Origin: Skermanella aerolata KACC 11604
Lineage (GTDB): Bacteria; Pseudomonadota; Alphaproteobacteria; Azospirillales; Azospirillaceae
DNA: 64,000 nucleotides
NCBI RefSeq assembly: GCF_000936425.1
Contig: NZ_AVFK01000002.1
Location: forward strand, 124,001-188,000
Direction: 5' to 3'
In this document: positions 16,519 through 24,905 of the stretch, piece after piece
Layout of the letters: each line of letters opens with the position of its first letter
How positions within the stretch are numbered: the first letter of the stretch is position 1
The notes under the pieces: model-generated
Seen by the model: the letters and a program-made list of their open reading frames with translations, nothing else
Told to the model about the DNA's origin: nothing
The model's database searches: none
Translations under genes and position numbers: made by a program

Positions 16519-16672
16519 CCGGTTGTTCCGCGTGAGGGGTGGCTTGGAGTGTCCGTTTGGACGATAATTAGGCAGTTTTGTACAAGTCCGGATCAAGGGC
16601 TTTGGCAAGTGCCCAAGGTGTGGCACAAGGGGGCAATCCTCACCTGAACGCAGATCAGACGAAAACCGCACC

Positions 16673-18052
16673 ATGACACTGACACATCATACCGAAACCC
16701 GCCGTCCGCTCGCCTGCATTATTCTGGCGGCGGGCAAGGGCACCCGCATGAAGTCGGATCTGCCGAAGGTGCTGCACAAGGTGGCGGGCCGCTCCATGGT
16801 CGCCCATGTCGTGGCGGCTGCATCCCTGCTGGCGCCCGAGAAGATCATCGCGGTGATCGGCCCCGGCATGGAGTCCGTCGCGGCGGAGGTCGCACCTCAT
16901 GCTACCGTCGTTCAGGAGAACCAGCGCGGTACGGGCGATGCCGTGATGGCGGCCCGTGCGCTGCTCGAGGGCTTCGACGGCGACGTGCTGGTGGCTTATG
17001 GCGATACGCCGCTCGTGACGGCGAAGACGCTGGGCGCCATGGTCCAGGCCCGTCGGGAGGCTTCCGATCCGGCCGTGGTCGTGCTCGGGATGCGGCCTGC
17101 CGTGGCCGGCGCCTATGGCCGGCTTATCCTGGGGGCCGAGGGCGGGCTGGACGCCATCGTGGAATACCTGGACGCGACGGAGGAGCAGCGCGCGGTCACC
17201 CTCTGCAATGCGGGTCTGATGGCTTTCGACGGTGCGCGGCTGTTCGGGCTGCTGGACAGCATCGGCAGCGACAACGCGAAGGGCGAGTACTACCTGACCG
17301 ATGCGGTCGCCGTGGCGCGCGCCGCCGGCCATGCCTGCCGCGTGGTCGAAGCGCCGGCTGACGAGGTCGTCGGCGTCAACTCCCGTGCGGAGTTGGCGGA
17401 GGTCGAGCTTATCATGCAACGTAGGCTGAGGGCGGCCGCGATGGCCGCCGGAGCGACACTGGCCGATCCGGAGACGGTCTATTTCAGCCACGATACGCGG
17501 CTGGGCCGCGACGTGCTGGTCGGGCAGAACGTCGTGTTCGGGCTGGGGGTCGATGTCGCGGACCGGGTCGAGATCAAGCCGTTCTGCCACCTGGAAGAGG
17601 TCATCGTATCGCCGGGCGCCATCATCGGTCCCTTCGCGCGGCTGCGTCCGGGGGCGGAGATCGGCCCCGATGCCCATATCGGCAACTTCGTCGAGATCAA
17701 GAACGCCCGCGTTCATGAAGGCGCCAAGGTCAACCACCTGACCTATATCGGCGACGCCACGGTCGGTTCGAAGGCCAATATCGGAGCCGGCACGATCACC
17801 TGCAACTACGACGGCTTCTTCAAGAGCCATACGGAAATCGGCGCCGGAGCCTTCATCGGCTCCAACTCCTCGCTGGTGGCGCCTGTAACGATCGGCGACG
17901 GCGCCATCATCGGCGCCGGAAGCGTGGTCACCCGTGACGTTCCCGCAGCATCGCTGGCGGTGGCTCGGGGACGGCAGTCGATCTACGAAGGCTGGGCATC
18001 CAGCTTCCGCACCCGCAGGGCGGCGGAGAAGGCGGCGAAGGGTAAGAAGTAA
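16673..18052 (+). CDS. glmU: Bifunctional UDP-GlcNAc pyrophosphorylase / GlcN-1-P acetyltransferase
   Basis: The 459-residue protein has the pyrophosphorylase loop LAAGKGTRM (18-26) with PKVLHKVAG. It continues with QENQRGTGDAV, VLVAYGDTPLV and FNAE-equivalent regions, then a left-handed beta helix of hexapeptide repeats (HIGNFVEIKNARVHEG, GAGTITCNYDGF, IGAGSVVTRDVP). It makes UDP-N-acetylglucosamine for peptidoglycan and lipopolysaccharide. Length and domain order are normal. It stands alone: the usual glmS neighbour is absent, and a toxin-antitoxin-like pair follows after 72 bases. Confidence 0.96.
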   Translation: MTLTHHTETRRPLACIILAAGKGTRMKSDLPKVLHKVAGRSMVAHVVAAASLLAPEKIIAVIGPGMESVAAEVAPHATVVQENQRGTGDAVMAARALLEGFDGDVLVAYGDTPLVTAKTLGAMVQARREASDPAVVVLGMRPAVAGAYGRLILGAEGGLDAIVEYLDATEEQRAVTLCNAGLMAFDGARLFGLLDSIGSDNAKGEYYLTDAVAVARAAGHACRVVEAPADEVVGVNSRAELAEVELIMQRRLRAAAMAAGATLADPETVYFSHDTRLGRDVLVGQNVVFGLGVDVADRVEIKPFCHLEEVIVSPGAIIGPFARLRPGAEIGPDAHIGNFVEIKNARVHEGAKVNHLTYIGDATVGSKANIGAGTITCNYDGFFKSHTEIGAGAFIGSNSSLVAPVTIGDGAIIGAGSVVTRDVPAASLAVARGRQSIYEGWASSFRTRRAAEKAAKGKK

Positions 18053-18124
18053 ACCGGACTGCTGCCCACCTTGGCATGTCCGGACTGGATATCTTATAGT
18101 TCGGACATGCAACGGAGACGCGTC

Positions 18125-18451
18125 ATGGGCTATCTCGCACTCGACCGATACAGGAACATCGAAGCGGAGCTGTCAGCCTTCTGCGACCGGTGGAACGTGT
18201 CGGAGTTGGCGCTGCTCGACCTGCCGGAAGGGGAGCGGACCGATCCGGACGCGGAGCTCGACGTGCTGGTGACGATCAAGCCGGATGCCGAATGGTCGCT
18301 GTTCGACCGCGTCCATATGCAGGACGAGCTGTCGGAGATCTTTGGCCGCAAAGCACATTTCTACAGTTGGACCGGGCTGGTCGAATTCGGCAATCAGCCT
18401 CGGGCGCAGCTCTTCCGGTCCGTGGCGCATCCGCTCTATGTTGCTGTCTGA
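18125..18451 (+). CDS. MntA-like nucleotidyltransferase antitoxin with lost active site
   Basis: The 108-residue protein aligns along its length with MntA-type minimal nucleotidyltransferases: LALLDLPEGERTDPDAELDVLV, FDRVHMQDELSEIFGRK and a C-terminal VAHPLYVAV. The catalytic pattern GSx10DxD is degraded. GS is replaced by Asp32-Leu33, the first Asp of DxD is Glu44 (only Asp46 remains), and the third carboxylate position is His78 in GRKAHF. ATG at 18125 has GGAG 7 bases upstream; ATG at 18107 is also possible. It overlaps the HepT-like gene by 14 bases. Family membership is good; an active AMPylase is unlikely. Confidence 0.75.
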   Translation: MGYLALDRYRNIEAELSAFCDRWNVSELALLDLPEGERTDPDAELDVLVTIKPDAEWSLFDRVHMQDELSEIFGRKAHFYSWTGLVEFGNQPRAQLFRSVAHPLYVAV

Positions 18452-18776
18452 CCGGAATGCGGTCGGGCATATTAGCGACGCCTGCCGCCGGATAACCAGC
18501 TTCGTGGGACCAGTGCCCGCCGCCGACTTTCACAAGGACCACTGGTGTCTGTCGGCGGTGGCTTACCAGTTGATCATCATCGGCGAAGCTACAAAAAGTC
18601 TGTCGCGGGCCTTCCGGGAAGATCATCGTGGTATCGATTGGCGAGGAATGGCAGGCATGAGGGATGTGCTGGCCCATGACTTCCAGGACCTGAATGTCGC
18701 GACGATCCGGCAAACCGCAACCCACCACGTACCGGCGCTCGCCTCCGCCATGACCTTGATGCTCAATCGAGCCTGA
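18438..18776 (+). CDS. HepT-like HEPN toxin (DUF86 family)
   Basis: The 112-residue, largely helical protein follows the HepT/DUF86 pattern: SAVAYQLIIIGEATKSLS, IDWRGMAGMRDVLAHDF, then a C-terminal helix. The HEPN RNase motif Rx4H is present (Arg75, His80). The residue two after His, normally the Tyr that MntA AMPylates in RX4HXY, is Phe82. The start is inside the antitoxin-like gene (14-base overlap), typical of these pairs. HEPN proteins are RNA nucleases acting in the cytoplasm; toxicity here is inference. Confidence 0.78.
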   Translation: MLLSDRNAVGHISDACRRITSFVGPVPAADFHKDHWCLSAVAYQLIIIGEATKSLSRAFREDHRGIDWRGMAGMRDVLAHDFQDLNVATIRQTATHHVPALASAMTLMLNRA

Positions 18777-18915
18777 CCGGAGACAGAATCCTTGTTCGGT
18801 GCTTTAATCATCGGACCTCGGGCCGGTGAAATCCTGGCGGCGGTGGTTATTTAACAGGACACGGCTGCGGACCATGCGCCGTCCGGAACGAAGAAAAGCC
18901 AAGGAGACCACTTCT

Positions 18916-20403
18916 ATGAGCGTCATGACTGAAACCGCCGCACGGCTTGGGCTGAAGGACGCGGACCTGTTGCGCGGGCGGTGCTATGTCGACGGTCAGT
19001 GGATCGATGCCGACAGCGGCAAAACCATCGACGTCACCAATCCGGCCGATGGCAGCAAGCTCGGCACCGTGCCGGCTGCCGGGGAGGCGGAGACCCGCCG
19101 TGCGATCAAGGCCGCCAACCGGGCCTATCCGGCATGGCGCGCCAAGACCGCGAAGGAGCGGGCGAAGATCCTGCGCACGTGGTTCGACCTGATGATGGCG
19201 AACCAGGAAGACCTCGCCCGCATCATGACGGCGGAGCAGGGCAAGCCGATCGCCGAGTCGCGCGGAGAGATCGCTTATGCCGCCTCGTTCATCGAGTGGT
19301 TCGGGGAGGAGGCAAAGCGCGTCTATGGCGACACCATCCCCGCGCACCTTCCCGGCCGCCGGCTTGTCGTGACCAAGGAGCCGATCGGCGTCTGCGGCGC
19401 GATCACGCCGTGGAACTTCCCGGCGGCGATGATCACCCGCAAAGCCGGTCCCGCCCTGGCGGCGGGCTGTCCGATCGTGATCAAGCCTGCGACCTCGACG
19501 CCTTATTCCGCCTTCGCGATGGCAGTGCTGGCGGAGCGGGCCGGTGTGCCGGCCGGCGTGCTGAGCGTGCTGACCGGGTCGGCCAAGGCGATCGGCGGCG
19601 AGATGACGACCAACCCGCTGGTCCGTAAGCTGACCTTCACCGGCTCGACCGAGATCGGCAAGCAGTTGATGTCGCAGAGCGCCGGCACGGTGAAGAAGGT
19701 TTCGCTCGAATTGGGCGGCAACGCGCCGTTCATCGTGTTCGACGACGCCGACCTGGACGAGGCGGTCAAGGGCGCCATCGCCTCCAAGTACCGCAACACC
19801 GGGCAGACCTGCGTCTGCGCCAACCGCCTGCTGGTCCAGAACGGCATCTACGACGCCTTCGTCGCCAAGCTCGCCGAAGCGGTCAAGACGCTGAAAGTGG
19901 CGGACGGCATGACCGAAGGCGCCCAGCAGGGGCCGCTGATCGACATGGCGGCCGTGGAGAAGGTCGAGGACCATATCCGCGATGCCTTGTCCAAAGGCGC
20001 CCGTGTTGTCGTTGGCGGCGAGCGTCATTCGCTCGGCGGTACGTTCTTCCAGCCGACGATCCTCGCCGATGTCACGACCGAGATGAAGGTGACCCGAGAC
20101 GAGACCTTCGGCCCGGTAGCCCCGCTGTTCCGCTTCGACACGGAAGAGCAGGCGATCAGGATGGCGAACGACACCGAGTTCGGTCTGGCGGCTTACTTCT
20201 ACAGCCGCGATGTCGGCCGGGTCTGGCGGGTTGCCGAGGCGCTGGAATATGGCATCGTCGGCATCAACGAAGGCATTATTTCGACCGAAGTGGCACCTTT
20301 CGGCGGCATGAAGGAAAGCGGCATCGGACGGGAAGGCTCAAAGTACGGAATCGAGGAATACATGGAGATCAAGTATCTCTGCATGGGCGGCGTCGACGCT
20401 TAA
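18916..20403 (+). CDS. gabD: NAD(P)-dependent succinate-semialdehyde dehydrogenase
   Basis: The 495-residue aldehyde dehydrogenase has the general-base Glu265 in LELGG, catalytic Cys299 in GQTCVCANR, PWNFPAAMITRK, FTGSTEIGK and a C-terminal FGGMKESGIGREGSKYG. The closest pattern is GabD-type succinate-semialdehyde dehydrogenase, which oxidises the GABA breakdown product to succinate. ATG at 18916 has AAGGAG upstream. No gabT neighbours are in the window, so related semialdehyde substrates (glutarate semialdehyde) remain possible. A strong hairpin follows at 20421-20446. Confidence 0.88.
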   Translation: MSVMTETAARLGLKDADLLRGRCYVDGQWIDADSGKTIDVTNPADGSKLGTVPAAGEAETRRAIKAANRAYPAWRAKTAKERAKILRTWFDLMMANQEDLARIMTAEQGKPIAESRGEIAYAASFIEWFGEEAKRVYGDTIPAHLPGRRLVVTKEPIGVCGAITPWNFPAAMITRKAGPALAAGCPIVIKPATSTPYSAFAMAVLAERAGVPAGVLSVLTGSAKAIGGEMTTNPLVRKLTFTGSTEIGKQLMSQSAGTVKKVSLELGGNAPFIVFDDADLDEAVKGAIASKYRNTGQTCVCANRLLVQNGIYDAFVAKLAEAVKTLKVADGMTEGAQQGPLIDMAAVEKVEDHIRDALSKGARVVVGGERHSLGGTFFQPTILADVTTEMKVTRDETFGPVAPLFRFDTEEQAIRMANDTEFGLAAYFYSRDVGRVWRVAEALEYGIVGINEGIISTEVAPFGGMKESGIGREGSKYGIEEYMEIKYLCMGGVDA

Positions 20404-20420
20404 TAGCGTCTTTCCTCAAC

Positions 20421-20446
20421 GGGTCGCGCGCTCGGATGCGCGACCC
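20421..20446 (+). terminator. Hairpin after gabD
   Basis: GGGTCGCGC (20421-20429) pairs perfectly with GCGCGACCC (20438-20446) across an 8-base loop, 18 bases after the gabD stop. No U-tract follows (AGTTGCCGC), so intrinsic termination would be imperfect. Its position supports a transcript end. Confidence 0.6.
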
Positions 20447-20562
20447 AGTTGCCGCACTTCTTGCTAAACCTTGCCGGGTATGGACGATTTTGAATGACCG
20501 GAGCTATGAACCGGTCTATTCGAAAGGATCGAACCGGCTGAAATGGCGCGCATCCCGGAACA

Positions 20563-21030
20563 ATGCGCTACCATGGCGGGCCGGACCCAACAAAGGACGA
20601 AAAAGTGCCGCCGCCAAGACATAATCGCTCCCCCTATCGTAGCCAATCCCGCGCCCCCGGTCTGGACGGCGGCACTCCCGAACGAGTCCGCGGGGACGCC
20701 ATGACCAAGCATGCCCGCTATCTGGACCTTGCCCAGGATGCCAAGGCCGCAGGCGACGAAATTACCGCGCAGGGGCATCTGCAATACGCCGAACACTGGT
20801 ACCGTACCGCCATGGCCGACCGCCGGCCGCCCGAGCCCGTCGAGGAGCTGGTGGGCGAGGACGGCATGGTCATGGACGGCGGCCAGGGACCGGGGCCGGG
20901 TGGTCCGAATGGTGGCGGTCCGAACGGTGGCGGTCCCAATGGGGGAGGCCCCAACAACATGGATCGGAAACCCCGGCGTCGCGGTCAGCGTACCGGTCCG
21001 TTGCGCCGTCGTCCGCCGCCGGAAGCATGA
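20563..21030 (+). CDS. DUF4167 domain-containing protein
   Basis: The 155-residue protein has a basic N terminus (PPPRHNRSPYRSQSR). The DUF4167 helix pair follows: HARYLDLAQDAKAAGDEITAQGHLQYAEHWYRTAM, around residues 48-83. A Gly/Pro/Asn repeat (GGPN units) and a basic tail (RRRGQRTGPLRRRPPPEA) end it. DUF4167 proteins are near-universal in Alphaproteobacteria; function is unknown, and the charged disordered flanks suggest RNA binding (inference). It is shorter than the ~200-300 residues typical of the family, with a reduced N-terminal Arg/Asn-rich region. Confidence 0.8.
   Translation: MRYHGGPDPTKDEKVPPPRHNRSPYRSQSRAPGLDGGTPERVRGDAMTKHARYLDLAQDAKAAGDEITAQGHLQYAEHWYRTAMADRRPPEPVEELVGEDGMVMDGGQGPGPGGPNGGGPNGGGPNGGGPNNMDRKPRRRGQRTGPLRRRPPPEA
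20899..20955 (+). repeat. In-frame GGGPN-coding tandem repeat
   Basis: One 12-base unit (GGPN) is followed by three 15-base units, each encoding GGGPN, inside the DUF4167 gene. Third positions vary between units (for example CCG AAT, CCG AAC, CCC AAT), which points to protein-level conservation or age rather than very recent duplication. Confidence 0.8.
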
Positions 21031-21083
21031 CGCTCTCCGGCGTCGGCCTTCCGGTCTGACGCCTCGCGCGCCCGCTTCCCGGT

Positions 21084-22133
21084 TCAGCGCATCTCGTTGA
21101 CGGAAACCAGGATGCCGACACACCGGTTCAGCGGTTCTGAAATACCGTCGTCCGTCGGCATCGGCATCTTGGCCTCGCCCATTCCGACAGTCTCGATGAG
21201 GTCGGCGGGAACCCCTGCGCGTTCCAGCAGGCTGGCGACCGAGCCGGCTCGCGCCAGCGCCAGTTCCTGATTGAAGGCGGTAGGCCCGACCGTGTCGGCG
21301 TATCCGACCACCTTGACCGCGCGGACCTGAAGATCGGAGATGAACCGGCTGGCGGTCAGCGTCTTCCGCTCGCCGCCGGGCGTCAGGTTGGCGCTTCCCG
21401 GATTGAAGTGGATCTCCTGGATCTTGAACTGCATCTGGCTCAGATCCGGGTTGACGCCGGTCATCCGCGCCTGGGCGGGCACGACGGATGGGTCCGATGG
21501 CAGCCGCTCCGCCGGTGCGATGGCCACGGCCTGCTGGATCGAGCCGCCGATGTGGCCTGCCGGGATGTTGGCCGGGATCGCGTCAGGTTTCCTTGCCGGA
21601 GGCCGCGCCGGCTTTTCAGTCTTTGCGACTGCGGGCTTCTCGGGTTTGCGCGGAGGTGTCGCTGCCTTGGGCACGTGAGCCGTCTGGGGCTTGGCCGGAG
21701 GCGGGGCGACGGTGGCGGGGCGGGGCACTTCGGCGGCCGGCGGCTCCGGAGTGGATTGCGAGGGAGGTGGCGGAGCGGCGGTGTCCTCGACAGTATCCTG
21801 AGCGGTATTCCGCTCGGTGTCCTGTGCGACCGCTTGCTCCGGCGCCTGCGACTCGTCAGGCGGGATCGACTCGCCGCCGGCGGCTGGCTCCTCCCCGGAG
21901 GTGCCCTCGACGATTTCCGGTTCCGTGATGGGCGCGGTCGTCGTGTCGGCCGGCGGATTCACCGCGGCCTGCTCTTGTGGCGGCTGTTCTGGTGCCTTCT
22001 GACTTTCGGTGATCGAATCCGGTGGTGCCGCCGTGTCACTTTTCTGTTCCGGCTCGCTGTCGCATGCTGCAAGAGCAAAAGCTAGCGCAAGACTAATCAA
22101 GCAGGCTTTTCGCTGCTTCATCCACGAATTCAT
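21084..22133 (-). CDS. OmpA-family lipoprotein
   Basis: The 349-residue protein has a lipoprotein signal (ACLISLALAFALAAC, lipobox LAAC with the acylated Cys near residue 24). A roughly 150-residue Pro/Glu/Ala-rich linker follows, probably disordered and periplasm-spanning. The C-terminal OmpA-like peptidoglycan-binding domain has FNPGSANLTPGGERKTL, VKVVGYADTVGPTAFNQELALARAGSVA and VGMGEAKMPMPTDDGISEPLNRCVGILV. It would anchor in the outer membrane and bind peptidoglycan. It converges on the DUF4167 gene and is not obviously in an operon. Confidence 0.85.
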   Translation of the reverse strand: MNSWMKQRKACLISLALAFALAACDSEPEQKSDTAAPPDSITESQKAPEQPPQEQAAVNPPADTTTAPITEPEIVEGTSGEEPAAGGESIPPDESQAPEQAVAQDTERNTAQDTVEDTAAPPPPSQSTPEPPAAEVPRPATVAPPPAKPQTAHVPKAATPPRKPEKPAVAKTEKPARPPARKPDAIPANIPAGHIGGSIQQAVAIAPAERLPSDPSVVPAQARMTGVNPDLSQMQFKIQEIHFNPGSANLTPGGERKTLTASRFISDLQVRAVKVVGYADTVGPTAFNQELALARAGSVASLLERAGVPADLIETVGMGEAKMPMPTDDGISEPLNRCVGILVSVNEMR

Positions 22134-22306
22134 TATCGGCCCCGTTTCCCCAAAAACCTACGAAACGGACCGTAGCCACCGGGAACGATAATTAGCCTGT
22201 GGCAATTCGTGGACGCGTTCGCCTTGTAGTCACACTGTGTCCTTGTATGCACAGTTCTTTTGAGCGAGACTGTCCGAACGGATTATTTCAGTACCTTTTG
22301 AACTAA

Positions 22307-23572
22307 TCAAATCTTCGAGCGCTTCAAGTCGCGCACCAGAAAACGGGCGGGATGAAGTGCCGCGGCAGTCTCGGCGCCGACTGGCCAGGGACCACCGGAG
22401 ATCTGTGCCGCGAGTAATTCGCCGGCCAGCGGAGCGGTTACCAGGCCGCGTGCCCCGAGTCCCGCGATCACCCAGAGGCCGGGATGGCAGACCGCCTCGC
22501 CGAATGTCCGCTCCAACCGTCCGTGCCTGAGACCGGCGAAGTCTTCGACGAACCGCCCGACGAGGGGCACCGGGCCGGTCAGCGGCAGATGGTCGGTGGT
22601 CATGGCGCGAAGCGAGGCTCGACCGCCAAGGACGCAGTCCGGGTCCAGCAAGCCGGGAAACCGCGTTTCCAGCTGGGCAAGGTTGCGGGCGTCGTCGGCG
22701 GCAACGGCGTACTGGCGGTTTGCCGGGATGACGTCTTCGACATGGTCGAAGGTGGCGCCGATCACGTGCTCGCCGCTGGTCGCCCGGATGATGTAGCCGT
22801 CGTGACTGACGACGCAGCGCTGCCGGGAGCTTCGCTCACTGGCTCGGACCATGCTGATCTGGCCGCGCCGTGGCGAAAGCGGCAGCCAAGCCGACTGTTC
22901 GAACATCCTGGCGTCGATGCCGTTGGCAAGGATCACGGCGTCAGCCGGCTCCAGGCTGTCATGGGCGTGCCACAGCTTGCCGTCATGCCGGAGAGCGGTG
23001 ACGGCGATGCCGGTCCTGACCTCGGCTCCCGCCAGCAAGGCACGGCACAGCGACCCAGGCTCGATCCAGCCGCCCTGGGGAAACCAGAGCGATTGGCAAT
23101 CGATGGGGGTGCCGGCGATGGGGATGCCGGCCAGTTCCGAAGCTTCCGCCGGACCGACGGGACGCATCATGTCGGGGGGCAGGAAACCGGAGCGCAACGC
23201 CGCGTCGCGCTGGCGGACCTGCCGCTCGCCGGCGCAGAGCTGAAGCACGCCGCAGGCTTGGCGCGTGACCGCCTGTCCCAGACGGGCCAGTTCCGCAATG
23301 CCATGGCGGAAGGCTGCGGCATGGAAATCGCGCTCGGGAGAACAGCCGGCCACGATGCGTGGCATATGGATGCCCGCCGGATTGCCGGATGCCCCGGCGG
23401 CGACGTGGCCGTGCCGCTCCGCGACGGTGACCCGCCAGCCGCGCCGGATCAGGGCCGCCGCCGTCGCCGCCCCCGCGATGCCGGCGCCGATGATGAGGGC
23501 ATGGCCGGGGAAGGCCGCCGGAGGAGGTGGGCGAAACCAGGGCGGCAGCGCCGCCCGCCGGCTGTCGCTCAT
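22307..23572 (-). CDS. FAD-dependent oxidoreductase of the MnmC C-terminal (DAO) type
   Basis: The 421-residue protein has the dinucleotide fold ALIIGAGIAGAATAAAL near residues 25-41, ERHGHVAAGASGNPAGI, GGWIEPGSLCRAL, and a C-terminal GLWVIAGLGARGLVTAPLAGELLA. This matches the MnmC2 domain, which oxidises cmnm5(s2)U34 of tRNA to nm5(s2)U. The N-terminal MnmC1 methyltransferase domain of the E. coli bifunctional enzyme is absent. ATG at 23572 overlaps the stop of the upstream DUF2478-DUF364 gene (ATGA). Because of that partner, a different amine-oxidase role is possible; MnmC2 is the best guess. Confidence 0.75.
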   Translation of the reverse strand: MSDSRRAALPPWFRPPPPAAFPGHALIIGAGIAGAATAAALIRRGWRVTVAERHGHVAAGASGNPAGIHMPRIVAGCSPERDFHAAAFRHGIAELARLGQAVTRQACGVLQLCAGERQVRQRDAALRSGFLPPDMMRPVGPAEASELAGIPIAGTPIDCQSLWFPQGGWIEPGSLCRALLAGAEVRTGIAVTALRHDGKLWHAHDSLEPADAVILANGIDARMFEQSAWLPLSPRRGQISMVRASERSSRQRCVVSHDGYIIRATSGEHVIGATFDHVEDVIPANRQYAVAADDARNLAQLETRFPGLLDPDCVLGGRASLRAMTTDHLPLTGPVPLVGRFVEDFAGLRHGRLERTFGEAVCHPGLWVIAGLGARGLVTAPLAGELLAAQISGGPWPVGAETAAALHPARFLVRDLKRSKI

Positions 23573-24795
23573 CCCGGCCGGCGCAACGTGACCTGCCGTC
23601 CGAACTGGCGGAAGCCGCGGGGCGTAGCACCTTCGGCTATGCATTGCGCCATGCCCGCCGGATCGTCGACGATGAAGCCGGCCAGGATCTCCACGCCGTA
23701 GCTGAACAGCCGTGGTGTCAGGGGCGTGCCCGGGCCGGCCAGCGCCACGCGCGCCCCGCGTGCCAGATCGAGCAAGCGCGGCAGCGAGCGGTTGGCGATG
23801 GTCGAGGCCGTGATGACGGCGGCGGCGCAGCCGGGCAACAGCCAGTCGGCGGCGGCGGCCGGATACTCGTGAGCGTCGGGCTGGGCATCGACCACGAGGG
23901 CGTTGGGCAGGCGGCGGGCGATATCGGGGAAGGAGCCGATCGCGACGACGCGGCCTTCCTCCTCCGCGAAGGCGTCCAGACCGTTGCCGCCGGCTACTTC
24001 CAGGCCGGGACGATTATAATGGGCGTTCAGGGCGGCAAGGCCGACGGCCGCTTCGAACAGGTCGATGGAGTTGACGAGGCCGGCCAGGTGCCGAAGCCCC
24101 TGTGCCGCCATGTCATCAAGCAAGCGACCGGCCTGGTCGGCGCCGCGCGGTATCCGCGCCAGCCCGCATGCTTCCGGCCCTTCGATCAGCAGCCAATGGG
24201 CGCTGCGCGTGATCCGGGCGACGGAACCATCTTTGACGCCGAGCAGGAGGTCCTGGTAGAGCCGCTGGCTTCCCCACCACTGCCAGAGCGCCGCATCGTC
24301 CGGGCGCAACAGGTCGCAGTGGCCGCCGCTGAACTCCATCCACTCGTCGATCAGCCGTCCGGCAACCGACGTGAGCACCGGCAGGCCTTCCGACATGGCC
24401 AAAAGAAGCTCGTCCGACAGGCCGCCGCCGCCTTTTTCCAACCCGCCGAACTTGTTGACGACGACGAGGTCGGGCTTGCCGGACAGCGAGGCGCGCAAGC
24501 GGGAACCAGCCTCGGCGATTCCGCCCGGATCGACCCGGCAGGAATTCGATCCGGCGCCGAGATCCTGCGAGATGCGGATCGCCTCGCCGCTTCCGAGATC
24601 GATCAGGTCCATGACGCAAGCGCAGTCATCGCCCGCATCGCCGTTGCGCTGGATCAGGCCGGCGACCTTGAAGCCTCTGCTCTGGATTTCACGCGCGAAA
24701 TCGCCCAGCAGCGTATCGGTCATGGCCTTCGGGCCATGGATAACGGCGCCGGGCTTCAGTGCCGGCATAGAGACGGGCACCATTCCCACCGCCAT
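23569..24795 (-). CDS. DUF2478-DUF364 fusion protein
   Basis: The roughly 408-residue protein has an N-terminal half (to about residue 165) like DUF2478: VAGLIQRNGDAGDDCACVMDLIDLGSG, ISQDLGAGSNSCRVDPGGIAEA, LVVVNKFGGLEKGGGGL and GLPVLTSVAGRLIDEWMEFSGG. The C-terminal half resembles DUF364, the putative heavy-metal-chelation domain: VAIGSFPDIARRLP, AAVITASTIANRSLPRLLDL and ALAGPGTPLTPRLFSYGVEILAG. DUF2478 genes often accompany molybdate genes and DUF364 is linked to metal handling, so a metal-related role is inferred. It is coupled by ATGA to the MnmC-like gene. GTG 24789 or ATG 24783 could also be the start. Confidence 0.75.
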   Translation of the reverse strand: MAVGMVPVSMPALKPGAVIHGPKAMTDTLLGDFAREIQSRGFKVAGLIQRNGDAGDDCACVMDLIDLGSGEAIRISQDLGAGSNSCRVDPGGIAEAGSRLRASLSGKPDLVVVNKFGGLEKGGGGLSDELLLAMSEGLPVLTSVAGRLIDEWMEFSGGHCDLLRPDDAALWQWWGSQRLYQDLLLGVKDGSVARITRSAHWLLIEGPEACGLARIPRGADQAGRLLDDMAAQGLRHLAGLVNSIDLFEAAVGLAALNAHYNRPGLEVAGGNGLDAFAEEEGRVVAIGSFPDIARRLPNALVVDAQPDAHEYPAAAADWLLPGCAAAVITASTIANRSLPRLLDLARGARVALAGPGTPLTPRLFSYGVEILAGFIVDDPAGMAQCIAEGATPRGFRQFGRQVTLRRPG

Positions 24796-24905
24796 CTCCC
24801 CATATTCCTTAAAACTACCTCGTCGAATGAGGTGTGGCAGGAGTTTAGGCCATGGCGGTGGAGGTGTCACGACCCGGGGAGGCGCCGGGCCGTGACGTTC
24901 CGAGT

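Noticed and set aside
20899-20955. Tandem repeat as a CRISPR or VNTR array
   Set aside because: The units are 12-15 bases, in frame and without spacers; they belong to the coding sequence of the DUF4167 protein.
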